A stretch of 64,000 nucleotides of DNA from Pseudoscleropodium purum. Its lineage: Eukaryota; Streptophyta; Bryopsida; Hypnales; Brachytheciaceae. The stretch lies in contig OZ017796.1 in the NCBI GenBank assembly GCA_963969395.1, positions 5,396,501 to 5,460,500 of the forward strand, given 5' to 3'. A program made the translations under genes and the position numbers. Positions 53,222 to 64,000 of this stretch are shown in pieces. The notes under the pieces are model-generated. The model was given only the letters and a program-made list of their open reading frames with translations, was not told the origin of the DNA and made no database searches. The first letter of the stretch is position 1; each line of letters opens with the position of its first letter.

Positions 53222-55341
53222 GCTGTCGATGAGGAAGGAATTGAATCAGTCCGGCCCTGCGGTACCGGCGAACAAAGTAATTGTTGACATGTATTCGGGG
53301 TACGAGCTAGCTAGCCACTCATTCATTCATTCACCACAATTAGACAGCCTCATTATTTCGTTATACAATAGATTCATTTCACTTGGAATTCAGATCTCAG
53401 AGTCCGGCGACTTAAACTCACTACTGTAGAGTTTATAAGACTCACGAGTCGGTTGAGTTTATTTCCAGTAACGCTCCCAGTTCTTCTCTTGTACATGAGC
53501 CTTCTATGATATAGTCAGTACGCTGACAGTTCTTCTCAATATACTCACTATTTATAAGTTACTCGCGTGCACTGACTCTCCTTTTGGATTCACACCTCTA
53601 GCAAAGATTCGTTCTACCCCGTGAGGACCACTCCTTGGTCTTCTGCACTTTCGTGGTGGACGCTTTGGCCACGTCTGGATGCGAGTGATTTTGCCTGCGC
53701 AGGAAGTCACGACCAATGTCTAGTTTGAGTACAATTACGGATGAATTGAAGGTCTTCACCTCCTCGTGAGAAAACGGAGCGGAATGCATTCCTCACGAGA
53801 AGGTGAAATTCCGGAACGAGGACCACCTCACAAGTCATCGAGTTGCATGTCATTCAATTCGTGCGCGTCCGAGGTCTTGCAATCAACCTCCGGCAACCTG
53901 CAGACAATGTTCTTTGTTCAACATCGTTAGAGATGAAAGTTTCAATATCGATGAATACCTTTTATTTGAAGCTATCGAGTTTCTTGTTTGTATTGGGTGT
54001 GAGAGGTTTGCACATTCTTTTTGTTCACTTTGGTCAAACACTGCTATCACGTATCGTAGGATTAATTATTCCACCGCTGGTTAATTGAACCGGTTGATTG
54101 CCTGGCCTAGGGATTCTGGACTTGATTTAAGGTGAATCTGCTCAGAAGACATGAAGAAATTCCTGTAATGTGCACTGTGAGAATGTGCTGTAGAAGTCAC
54201 TGCATGTGCTCGATCACCTAATTTGATTCAACCTGTATGTATCCAGGTAAGGCAGGCAAGAAGTTAAATTTTTTGATAAGCGTTTGTTTGCACCCCTAAG
54301 TTGAAAATGGTCTCTCATCTCGAAATCAAATCATTGGACGTACTGAAAACTGCACTGAAAGCAGTGTCCAGCTGATTTTCTTCAGAGTTGTCTGTTTTGG
54401 GTGAAATTTCAGTGTCACAAAGCCATATTCACAACGCGCCTCATTAATGCTGAGTGAGGATTGTGACTTCATTTGTGACACCCCTGCGAATCAAGTGCTG
54501 GGGACTGAAAATTCAATCACTGACCAACACCTTCAGAGCGCCATTTCTCAAGAAACATGGAAACGAGTGTGAACCAGCGTTCGGGGAGTTTTCGTAGCTT
54601 GCCCCGGTAATTTCAATTCAATTTGCAGAAGAAGCCGGGAGAATCCAAGGCCACCGGTTGCATCCTCTCCTTATCAAAATTTCCCGGTTCATTTCCTGTA
54701 ATATCAAATTCTCTCCAACCGTGTTTCTTCAACTTCCAATTTGTAAATGCTGGAATCCTCCTCTTTCAAAAATATGTTGGTTTTGAAATTAAACTCCAAA
54801 TTTCATTACATCAAGCAAACTCAGATGACAGAGTCAAAGATCAACCGTATAGACAACAAACACCCTATAGTAATATCCGCCCCCACCTTATCCAACCATT
54901 CCAAGCCGGCAAGCCCGGCAATTTTATGACTAAAATTTGACAATTTTATGAAAGCAAGTTCTAGAAATCCACCTTTTATTTTTGCACGTAGGTTGGTTGT
55001 TGCCGGCGTGTTTTTGTATGACACACAAATCATTTGGAGAAAACTAAGAAAGTTATAGCGGTTTTCAATGTCAAGTCCAATGACCCAATCTTGAATTTTT
55101 GATGAAATACTCTCTCAAACTTAATACAAGTTTTCAAAAATAACTAATGGGAATTGAAGAGTTTTTGCAGCATTCAATAGTAACTGAAACATTTTGTATA
55201 TTCAAAGATGTTACATTCAAGGTAATCATTCTATTGTCAGTAATAGGTGCTCCCATGATTTGAATTTTGAAAATTTGTAATTTATTGTTTTTGTCTGTGA
55301 AAATTCATATTACGTACAGTAAGTACCTATTCTGTTTCCAG

Positions 55342-55491
55342 TCTCCCATTTCCAGTAACGTATCTCCCGTGACGAAACGTAAAGAATCTTTGATGAAGCG
55401 TGGGTTGCCAGGATTTATGATACATATTTTGGGGGACGAAATGGCTGTACCGACGATCAAAGACTTCGATCATGACTTCATCAGTGACTGA
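55342..55491 (+). pseudogene. Possible terminal coding exon of an unidentified gene
   Basis: After a good acceptor (TCTGTTTCCAG) a frame runs SPISSNVSPVTKRKESLMKR, GLPGFMIHILGDEMAVPTIK, DFDHDFISD then stop. The composition is protein-like and GC-richer than the surroundings. No matching upstream exon was identified in the left arm, so it may be a fragment cut off by the rearrangement. Family unknown. Confidence 0.3.
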
Positions 55492-55756
55492 TTTTTTCCT
55501 TCGACCAATTCAATCAGTGCTTGGTATGAGATCTGGCCATCCGTGACGTACGTATTGGTTGGGATTCGAGCCGCCATTTCCACCGTTTACCACCAATTGT
55601 GAATTTCGATGCGCGTTACAAAGAATATACGTTTATTTAATTACAAAGAAGTTGGCAGCAGTATAGTAACGGAAAGATAACGGAAAATATCAGGTAGTGA
55701 GAATTTGATCATTCTTTGAAATACTTGCATTCCGTCTTTGAGATTGTACGCGTAGG

Positions 55757-56000
55757 AGCCGACCCATTTCCAAATGTACAGGCTGCTCTCTTTCCGTGAA
55801 GTTGTGGTGCATTATTATTGGTTGCAACGCTCTCAATATTGCAACCAGCCCTTGGTTGATTTTGCAGTTAGCTTATGGTCACAAATAGTAAGGATTTTAT
55901 CACCATTATAGGTCAAAGAAAATCTTTCACTAAGAAATTCTTAGTAATTAAATTTTGTGTAGTAAAATTCTGGAAAAATATGCAATCCAGGTTCCAAACT
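55757..56000 (+). repeat. Remnant of GLP 3' flank in the palindrome spacer
   Basis: GGAGCCGACCCATTTC, GAAGTTGTGGTGC and ATTGGTTGCAA.GCTCTCA recur in the same order as at 44977-45245, in the same orientation as GLP1 and GLP2. Confidence 0.7.
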
Positions 56001-58572
56001 CTATTTCTATACATGGGGAAAATTTTGCATTCAAAAAACCTGCGCTCCAAATATACTTAATTAACTACCTTAACACATCTTTCCAGAATCATTCTTCCAA
56101 TTGACGGAGAAGACAATGCTGTGAATAATTATTGCAAGCGGGACATGAAAATAGCAAATTGACAAAATGGTCATGTAATCAAATTCATCCAATTTATTGC
56201 AAGGGATAAATGGTCATGTGGCATGGACACATGGTAGCATCCCATGCAATAAAATTTTCTTTGAATAGACATTTTATAGATTCCTACAATACTTATTTTT
56301 ACCCCAATAAGTAATCCAGCAAACTTCAATTTCTTCAAATTTATAACCATTTTATAATTCTCTAAGAATATCCTTCACCTATTAATACATATACTTGTTT
56401 GAGATCCAAGACCTCTGAACACAATTTGAAGAAAATATTATATTTAGATGTTAGCAAATGAGGACAGAATTAAATGTTTACAATCATATTGAGAATTTTC
56501 ACACACAACAAGAATAAATTACAAATTTTCAAAATTCAAATCATGGGAGCACCTATTACTGACAATAGAATGATTACCTTGAATGTAACATCTTTGAATA
56601 TACAAAATGTTTCAGTTACTATTGAATGACTCAAAAACTCTTCAATTCCCATTAGTTATTTTTGAAAACTTGTATTAAGTTTGAGAGAGTATTTCATCAA
56701 GAATTCAAGATTGGGTCATTGGACTTGACATTAAAAACCGCTCTAACTTTCTTAGTTTTCTCCAAATGATTTGTGTGTCATACAAGAACATGCCAGCAAC
56801 AACCAACCTACGTGCAAAAATATAAGGTGGATTTCTAGAACTTGCTTTCATAAAATTGTCAAATTTCAGTTATAAAATTGACGGGCTTGCCGGCTTGGAA
56901 TGGTTGGATAAGGTGGGGGCAGATATTACTATAGGGTGTTTCTTGTCTATACGCTTGATCTTTAAGTCTGTCATCTGAGTTTGCTTGATGTAATGAAATT
57001 TGGAGTTTAATTTCAAAACCAACATATTTTTGAAAGAGGAGGATTCCAGCATTTACAAATTGGAAGTTGAAGAAACACGGTTGGAGAGAATCTGATATTA
57101 CAGGAAATGAACCGGGAAATCTTGATAAGGAGAGGATGCAACCGGTGGCCTTGGATTCTCCCGGCTTCTTCTGCAAATTGAATTGAAATTACCGGGGCAA
57201 GCTACGAAAGCTTCCCGAACGCTGGTTCACACTCGTTTCCATGTTTCTTGAGAAATGGCGCTCTGAAGGTGTTGGTCAGTGATTGAATTTTCAGTCCCCA
57301 GCACTTAATTCGCAGGGGTGTCACAAATGAAGTCACAATCCTCACTCAGCATTAATGAGGCGCGTGGTGAATATGGCTTTGTGACACTGAAATTTCACCC
57401 AAAACAGACAACTCTGAAGAAAATCAGCTGGACACTGCTTTCAGTGCAGTTTTCAGTACGTCCAATGATTTGATTTCGAGATGAGAGACCATTTTCAACT
57501 TAGGGGTGCAAACAAACGCTTATCAAAAAATTTAACTTCTTGCCTGCCTTACCTGGATACATACAGGTTGAATCAAATTAGGTGATCGAGCACATGCAGT
57601 GACTTCTACAGCACATTCTCACAGTGCACATTCCAGGAATTTCTTCATGTCTTCTGAGCAGATTCACCTTAAATCAAGTCCAGAATCCCTAGGCCAGGCA
57701 ATCAACCGGTTCAATTAACCAGCGGTGGAATAATTAATCCTACGATACGTGATAGCAGTGTTTGACCAAAGTGAACAAAAAGCAATGTGCAAACCTCTCA
57801 CACCCAATACAAACAAGAAACTCGATAGCTTCAAATAAAAGGTATTCATCGATATTGAAACTTTCATCTCTAACGATGTTGAACAGAGAACATTGTCTGC
57901 AGGCTGCCGGAGTTGATTGCAAGACCTCGGACGCGCACGAATTGAATGACATGCAACTCGATGACTTGTGAGGTGGTCCTCGTTCCGGAATTTCACCTTC
58001 TCGTGAGGAATGCATTCCGCTCCGTTTTCTCACGAGGAGGTGAAGACCTTCAATTCATCCGTAATTGTACTCAAACTAGACATTGGTCGTGACTTCCTGC
58101 ACAGGCAAAATCACTCGCATCCAGACGTGGCCAAAGCGTCCACCACGAAAGTGCAGAAGACCAAGGAGTGGTCCTCACGGGGTAGAACGAATCTTTCCTA
58201 AAGGTGTGAATCCAAAAGGAGAGTCAGTGCACGCGAGTAACTTATAAATAGTGAGTATATTGAGAAGAACTGTCAGCGTACTGACTATATCATAGAAGGC
58301 TCATGTACAAGAGAAGAACTGGGAGCGTCACTGGAAATAAACTCAACCGACTCGTGAGTCTCATAAACTCTACAGTAGTGAGTTTAAGTCGCCGGACTCT
58401 GAGATCTGAATTCCAAGTGAAATAAATCTATTGAGTAACGAAATAATGAGGCTGTCTAATTGTGGTGAATGAATGAATGAGTGGCTAGCTAGCTCGTACC
58501 CCGAATACATGTCAACAATTACTTTGTTCGCCGGGACCGCAGGACGGATTCAATTCATTTCTCATCGACAGC

Positions 58573-59250
58573 TTACACTTTGCGGATGCTTTTCTGGATC
58601 ATGTCCACGGTCTCCTCGCTGATGCGGAAGGCCTTCTCCAACACCTCATCCTTGATGTCCGGCTTGAACAACGCCGTCGCGATTTGCTGCACTCCAGGAT
58701 TCTGGCTGTCCAAGCCCGAGAAGGCCAGCGCAGGGCCCTTGCCCACGTTCAGCTGGAAGTGCACCAGGCCCTTCGGGAACACGAAGAGCTCGCCCGCCTG
58801 GATGGTGGTGGCGAACAAAGTGTTGTTGGTGTCCACGAAGCCCACGTACAGCTCGCCCTTGGCCAGGATCAGGAGCTCCGTGGCGCGCGGGTGCGTGTGA
58901 GGGGGGTTGATGCCGCCCTTGGCGAAGTCAATGCGGGCCGCGGAGATGCCCAGGGTGTTCAATCCCGGGAACTCCATCACGGAGGCGGGGGTGACCTTGG
59001 CGTTGTTGGCGTTGTTTGTGTCGCCGGCCTTGGTCAAGGCATAGGACTTGAAGTCGGAGGCAGACACCTTGTTGGCGGGCAGGCAGGGGAAGCCATTGAT
59101 GGTGAAGCCGGTGGAGTTGTCGGCCACACAGAAGTCTTGCAGGGGGTCGGCGTCGGCGGCCACGGTCAGCATGGGCAGCAGCATGGCCATGCTCGCGAAC
59201 ACGGCCACGGTCACCCAAATGTTGGTGCTGCGGTGTGTCATGATGCCCAT
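58573..59250 (-). CDS. Germin-like protein GLP3
   Basis: The protein has 225 aa, is intronless, and has the signal peptide, Cys41/Cys56, cupin boxes and ligands His118, His120, Glu125 and His164 as in GLP1. Relative to GLP1 the only amino-acid change is Asn221 to Ser (IQKSIRKV). It lies in the right arm, convergent with GLP2, yet is closer to GLP1 than to its mirror partner GLP2 at residues 198 and 202. Secreted metal cupin role as for the family. Confidence 0.96.
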   Translation of the reverse strand: MGIMTHRSTNIWVTVAVFASMAMLLPMLTVAADADPLQDFCVADNSTGFTINGFPCLPANKVSASDFKSYALTKAGDTNNANNAKVTPASVMEFPGLNTLGISAARIDFAKGGINPPHTHPRATELLILAKGELYVGFVDTNNTLFATTIQAGELFVFPKGLVHFQLNVGKGPALAFSGLDSQNPGVQQIATALFKPDIKDEVLEKAFRISEETVDMIQKSIRKV

Positions 59251-59428
59251 GCTGGGTCGCTCCTCGGAGGAAACTGGAAATGTATGTCGATGCCTTGGAC
59301 GCGGGTGGATGTCTTGTTAGATTCCAAGTGAGAAGCTGAGAGCCCTGTGTTAGTGTGAGAGAGCTGGAGAGTTGTGAAGGAAGAGTGGGTTGGTGAGTGT
59401 GTGTTAGGATTGCCATGAGTTGCTCGCC

Positions 59429-59436
59429 TTCATATA
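59429..59436 (-). promoter_or_regulatory. TATA-like box of GLP3 (variant)
   Basis: The minus strand reads TATATGAA, the same variant as GLP1 and different from the mirror partner GLP2. Confidence 0.55.
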
Positions 59437-60539
59437 CTTTCGGTTGAGAGTGCAGTGTGCTTAAAGTGGGTCGAGCCTGTTTCCCAGGACGCGGCCTGTG
59501 AGTGGGCCTGTAGAAACAGTCTAGCTAGGGTGGACTCTGAGGAGGTGGGTTCAAGCTGAGGTGGCACACGCAGAAGGGGTTGGCGAGTAGCTTGTCCACC
59601 GCAAGTCCCGAGAGTCTGGTTCCGACGAGTGAGCTTGTCGCAAAGGGATCTGATGTAGACCTTAGAGAATGTTCTGGAGGCCATAACGGGTCTCGCTTGC
59701 CGCCATGATTCAGGATACATATTCAAACATTCTTGTCTAGTGTATGGCATGATTAAGGCCTTTCCCTAATTTTCAATACTCTTTGATTTGTTGCCTCTTT
59801 CTTTTCAGTTTCAAGTGAGATGACTTAGCACCGGAACTTTTAATTGTTCCAAAAGTACCCCAAGGTGCACTTTTCTATCCATGTTAGAAGTGGAGATGCG
59901 TGACGCGCGTGTTCGGATGGACTGGTGGTCAACTAACTGTCAAGGACGACGTGTGTTTAAGTGGCAGCGCGCATGTGCATATGTATTTCAATTTCTCCAC
60001 TAGGGCGAAACAGGAGAACTTTTGAGGATGGGAGAAAACCAATCGAGGAAAATAGACACATGAAAAATTTTCACCTTCTTTGTATCGCTAGCTGAGGCAG
60101 ACAATTCCTCATAAGTTTTTCACCCTCTGCATCTTTTCAATGCAAGTTTTCAATTCCTCATAATCAAAGTTCGTGAGTACGCTCTTCGGAACTAGAAATT
60201 ATTCAAGTGCTAGTCACGTCAACACCGCAGTGGAAAATATATAATGAAAAGGAAAACACTGTTTCGGTCCCCGTCTCTCAGCTCTCCGTCCTTTGCCTCA
60301 CTCTACAGAACTACTTAGAATCACGAAAGTCCATCCATTCGGTCAGTCACTCCCGAACCCACCCCGTGTCTTGGGAAACAGGCTTGAGCAACTGCAATTG
60401 CGATGAAGCCATTAACTCCGTCCTCGAAAAGCTGCTGGTCATTTGGATGACTTCAACTGAGACTGTAGGATGGTAAAAGTCGCTTTTTCATCCAATATTT
60501 TTTGGGGGAAGTGTCTTGAGTACATTTCAGTGAATAAGG

Positions 60540-60820
60540 TAGAAACCAGGGCTTCTCTTTTTTTTCATTTTTTAAGAAGTGCCAGAGTGGTGATATAAGA
60601 TGTTACAGTGGTGCTCCAATTTTCAACATTCATCTACAAATTGGGTAGAAAGATCACATTGGTAGTTTTGTACATATCACTTGTTCATAATTCTATTTTC
60701 ATCCACAATGAGGTGGTTTCATCCAAGATTTTTTTTAATTCAAAGTTTTTTAGTGAAAAACTTCAATTTTTGTTGCCATTATTTAGCCAAATTATTATTT
60801 TTTTGGGTAGTCTAGCACAA
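60540..60820 (+). repeat. Dispersed repeat, right-arm copy
   Basis: It is nearly identical (inverted) to 50970-51280 and more distantly related to 14375-14650 in the same orientation. Confidence 0.6.
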
Positions 60821-63800
60821 AAATGTCAAAAAAAACAAAAAAACTCATAGAAATACCTAAGCTTACATTCAACTAGGGTCTCATACTTGACATGTAGTGT
60901 GCAACTATTTCCAAGCAATGTTGGAATAAATTTTCAACCGAAGCTTGGAATGTTTTGTTCTTTTTCCTTTCCAAGGTTGAAACTAACAGGGTGATGCCAC
61001 ATGTCCCAAAGTAGTGAGCAAGAAAATAAGAGGTAGTGTATGGGAAAGTAGTTCTTGAATGATGAGAATTGGAAGAGTTTAGACATTGGTTTTTTGGCTC
61101 CCAAAATTCTTAATAATTTCAATTCTGGGAATAAAATTGTAAAAAACTTGCAATCCCCATATTTCCTATCTTCCTGCATAGGAAAGATTTGCATTGCTTT
61201 ATACCACTCATCTTGTATCACAAAATTGCTTAAATAATCAAGTATGGATATTTCTCCCTTAGTATTGCAAATTCTCTCATTGTGATATGATTCTATTTCT
61301 TAAGAAAATGTTTAATCCACGGATCACCCTTATAGTTCATTTTTGGCCATTTCTTGCTCTTTACTCTTAATGTGAACTTTAGCCCTAAAAATCATGTCTT
61401 TGACTTTGAGTCCAACTAACTAAATAAAGTTTATTAAGTATAGTTTCTACTTCCATTGAGAATTTTGCAAATTTTGTAAATTTCAATACTTTATAGCAAT
61501 ATGAAATTTAGGCCTATAACCATAGTTTTTTTATTTCCTAATTTTAGAATGTCATGGTAATTTTGGTTTATATTGCATTATTATAAAATATAATATACAT
61601 CTACAATAATAATTTTAGAATTTTGACTATATTTTGTATTTGATATTTGTAAAGATTTTGAGAATTTATGTCAAGGTCTTCATTTACCACAATCAAGACT
61701 CTTAATTAATCCTAGAAGGATGCCAAAGACATTTTGAGTGTCCTTTGTATAGTAAAATAGGCTTTGTGCATATTGAAGAATGGATGATTTTCATTTAGTT
61801 CTTTGTATGCAAGTCTTTGGAAACTATATCCCCATCATTGAAATGTTCAAGACATTTTAGTTATTTATCATTTTTATATGGCAAAGTTTGTCAAAAGAAT
61901 GATGCATTATAATAAATATAATATATTTCAATATTTTGAACTTTATGTCTTTAAGACTTTGAATTTGACATTCAAATTGATTTCTTTTGCTTTAGAAAAA
62001 AACTAACAAAATGAAACTTTTGAATTGCAATTTCTATTCTATTGATTAGAAAATTTTGAAGAAATCTTTAAAAGAAGCATTTCATTGAAGTTGGGGATCT
62101 AGAGCCATGGCGTGAATGCACGAAACACTTGTACTATTTGTTGTGTTTTGCTTTCTGAGTCCTCCAGTACTACAGGTACTATGACTACTGTGAGTCCTAG
62201 CGACAAATAGGGAAAAACAAATCTGCACCGTTGATTTCATCGTGCATGCACAGTCTTCACGACACGTGTTTGCTTATCATTGACTGACAGCTTTCAATTA
62301 CCGTCGACATTGTTCATTATCTGCGCCAGCTGTTCAGTCCACGTTGAAAAATCCCACCTACAATGGGGCCCCACCAGTACTATGCACCACTACGCAGTAC
62401 CCTGGAGTACTAGTTTGGGACAGAGACTGCCATTATTCTTGAAAAAAGCCAGTTTTGGTTTCCCATTTTCTATAATTATGAAATGCACACAGAAAATTTT
62501 GGAAAAAAGTGCTCATTGTTGCCAAGTTCTTGGAGACAACGGGTGCACATGAAATAGGAAATTATCATTTGCAAATGTTCAGAAATTACACCTAACTTAA
62601 GAGCACTTGAAGGCCATGTGCAACGCACTTGATGAAGTTTTTTTGAAATCCCTCTCCTCAGATGGTGTGTATTGCTTACTCAAACAAGCATGAGAAGTTA
62701 CAACTCCAACGACTTCACTACAGGTACTCAATAGTACTGAAAACCCCCAAAACTGCATGTGTGACATTTATTCAAAATTCACTTTCACCCACTCAATTCA
62801 TTTTCAAAAAATCACAAAAATTATAGTGCATGCACTATGGCCATGTGAACGTCTGCTCCAAATTTCGTGTTGATCGGATCATTTTTGCAATACTTATGCT
62901 AGAAAACAACTTCCACATTCATCGTGTGACGGGAAATGGTACAAGTGTTTCTTGCACTTGCCCCATGTTTCAAAAAATGGAGTGAGATGAAAAATTAATT
63001 ATCTTTGTTTTGAAATGTTCTACACTATAATGTACAATACTTCTATTCTGAATTTTTTTAATCTTTTAAAGTGTTTTTTATTTGATATGATTTTTCTCTC
63101 TATATAAATCATGATAATTTGAAATTTTTACAAAATAATTCTAAATTTTTTATGACATATTTAAGACATGTGATCTCACCTCTAAAAAATAAACCTAAAA
63201 AATTCACTTATAAATAGTAAAGAAATGCAGGATGAAGAGTGAGGAACTTTCAATTTTCACTCCATGGTGGCATGCGCTCTATTTTTTAGGGTTTTACCAT
63301 TGAAGCATTGAAAGGCATTGAAACACAGAACTATGACCACTCAATTGACATTACAAGAAATTGTAGCCCTCTGGAGGTCTGTGAAGAACATTTGTTCCAC
63401 TCTGTGAAGATTTTTTCCAAGTCTAGTATTCCCCTGTACCCGTTCAATATGGTGGGCAGGCAGTGCAGGATCAGAAAGAAGCAATGGACGGTGAAGATTA
63501 AATCGCAAATCCGACTGGCAGAGGATGATCAATGCAGGCTGCTGCTGATTCAGATTGTCATGAACATGGCAACCATCCAAGTAGGATTGGCGGCGGCAAG
63601 CACAGTTGTTAGGGTTTCATTGCGACTGCTTTTGCTTCGTTCTCTTGGAATTTGAAGCGTTGTTGTTGGGGTTTCGTTGTGGTGATTTGGCTCGTTGTCG
63701 TGCAACTCGAAGCGCTATGCAGCATGCAGAGGATGAGGACTTTTGTCTTTTGGAGTGCGAAGATTGTAACGAGCGTGCAATTCGTGAATGTGTTTAGTGT

Positions 63801-64000
63801 TGATCAAGTTATTAACGGTTATTTGTATTCAACAGAGTATGGCGAGCGAGGATTTGCCATACAAGGTACCAGTGTCGATTGATGGAAAATACAGGCCACT
63901 CATTCTTCGAGGTTGATTAGTGCATGAGCAAACGCCTCCCTACCGAGAAAACCAGCTATGCAGTAAGAAACTGAAGAACTTCGCCTTGCACAGCCAAAAT

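Larger units (their letters stand above)
47807..55308 (+). repeat. Left arm of giant inverted repeat (about 7.5 kb), contains GLP2
   Basis: The sequence pairs base by base, inverted, with 56487-64000. The outermost matched block starts at 47807 (ATTTTGGCTGTGCAAGG, the complement of the last bases of the window). The innermost block is AATTTGTAATTTATT...GTGAAAATTC near 55308. The two arms have almost equal length (7502 and 7514 bp), so few large indels separate them. By eye they look well over 90% identical, with GLP and some flank segments nearly perfect. Confidence 0.92.
55309..56486. other. Spacer at the centre of the giant inverted repeat
   Basis: This 1178-bp unique centre holds a possible exon (55342-55491), then 55757-56000, which matches the distal 3' flank of GLP1, then AT-rich DNA to 56486. 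It has no counterpart in the arms. Confidence 0.7.
56487..64000 (-). repeat. Right arm of giant inverted repeat, contains GLP3; continues past the window
   Basis: This is the inverted counterpart of 47807-55308. Homology reaches the last base of the window, so the true arm is longer or ends just outside. A conserved short frame with many Cys (63606-63797, ending ECEDCNERAIRECV) has a partly degraded partner in the left arm. I do not call it a gene. Confidence 0.92.

Noticed and set aside
54623..54940. 105-codon frame present in both palindrome arms (mirror 56859-57176)
   Set aside because: Equal length simply reflects arm identity. There is no domain, and amino-acid changes are as frequent as expected for non-coding drift.
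63606..63797. Cys-rich 63-codon frame at the right edge
   Set aside because: The left-arm counterpart is only partly kept, changes are mostly replacements, and it may be cut by the window edge. Evidence is too weak to call a gene.

Overview
The window is nuclear DNA of a land plant. Genes are split by many GT-AG introns and the intergenic DNA is AT-rich. Several products are plant-type: a plastid alkenal/one reductase, the two-repeat acetolactate synthase regulatory subunit, an extensin-like wall protein and germin-like proteins. Intronless germin-like genes with high GC at third codon positions and small genes in AT-rich surroundings suggest a bryophyte, perhaps a moss. That last step is inference, not proof.

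Layout: 1-3650 is AT-rich with a CACTA-like MITE. From 3651 to 23647 four genes lie on the minus strand: a proline-rich/extensin-like protein, chloroplast alkenal/one oxidoreductase (AOR), the mRNA 3'-end factor CLP1 (10 exons), and the DNA damage sensor RAD4/XPC (16 exons). RAD4 shares a 0.94-kb divergent promoter with intronless PDCD2 on the plus strand (24586-25923). A repeat-rich gap follows, then the acetolactate synthase small subunit (12 exons, 29408-33833), a gutted germin-like pseudogene, an Ifi-6-16-like small protein (minus), and ArgC (12 exons, 37874-41483). I rebuilt the exon chains of the five multi-exon genes by hand from splice sites and reading-frame continuity. Each chain closes in frame, and only the 5' end of ArgC is uncertain.

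From about 42.5 kb to the right edge the window is a germin-like (GLP) segmental-duplication zone. GLP1 (43532-44209, plus) is followed by two MITEs, another TIR element and a decayed bacterial-type sugar O-acetyltransferase. Then comes a giant inverted repeat: left arm 47807-55308 with GLP2 (plus), a 1.18-kb spacer, and right arm 56487 to at least 64000 with GLP3 (minus). The arms are collinear and nearly equal in length (about 7.5 kb). The right arm runs off the window.

No single operon-like system is present. Housekeeping functions (arginine and branched-chain amino-acid synthesis, DNA repair, RNA processing, ribosome assembly) sit beside a young GLP amplification. The most notable material is the palindrome with its mosaic GLP copies, four MITEs of different superfamilies (three with plausible target-site duplications) plus an unclassified TIR element, the acetyltransferase relic, and an Ifi-6-16-like gene in a plant. 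Exon coordinates come from reading the sequence, and no alignment or database search was run.
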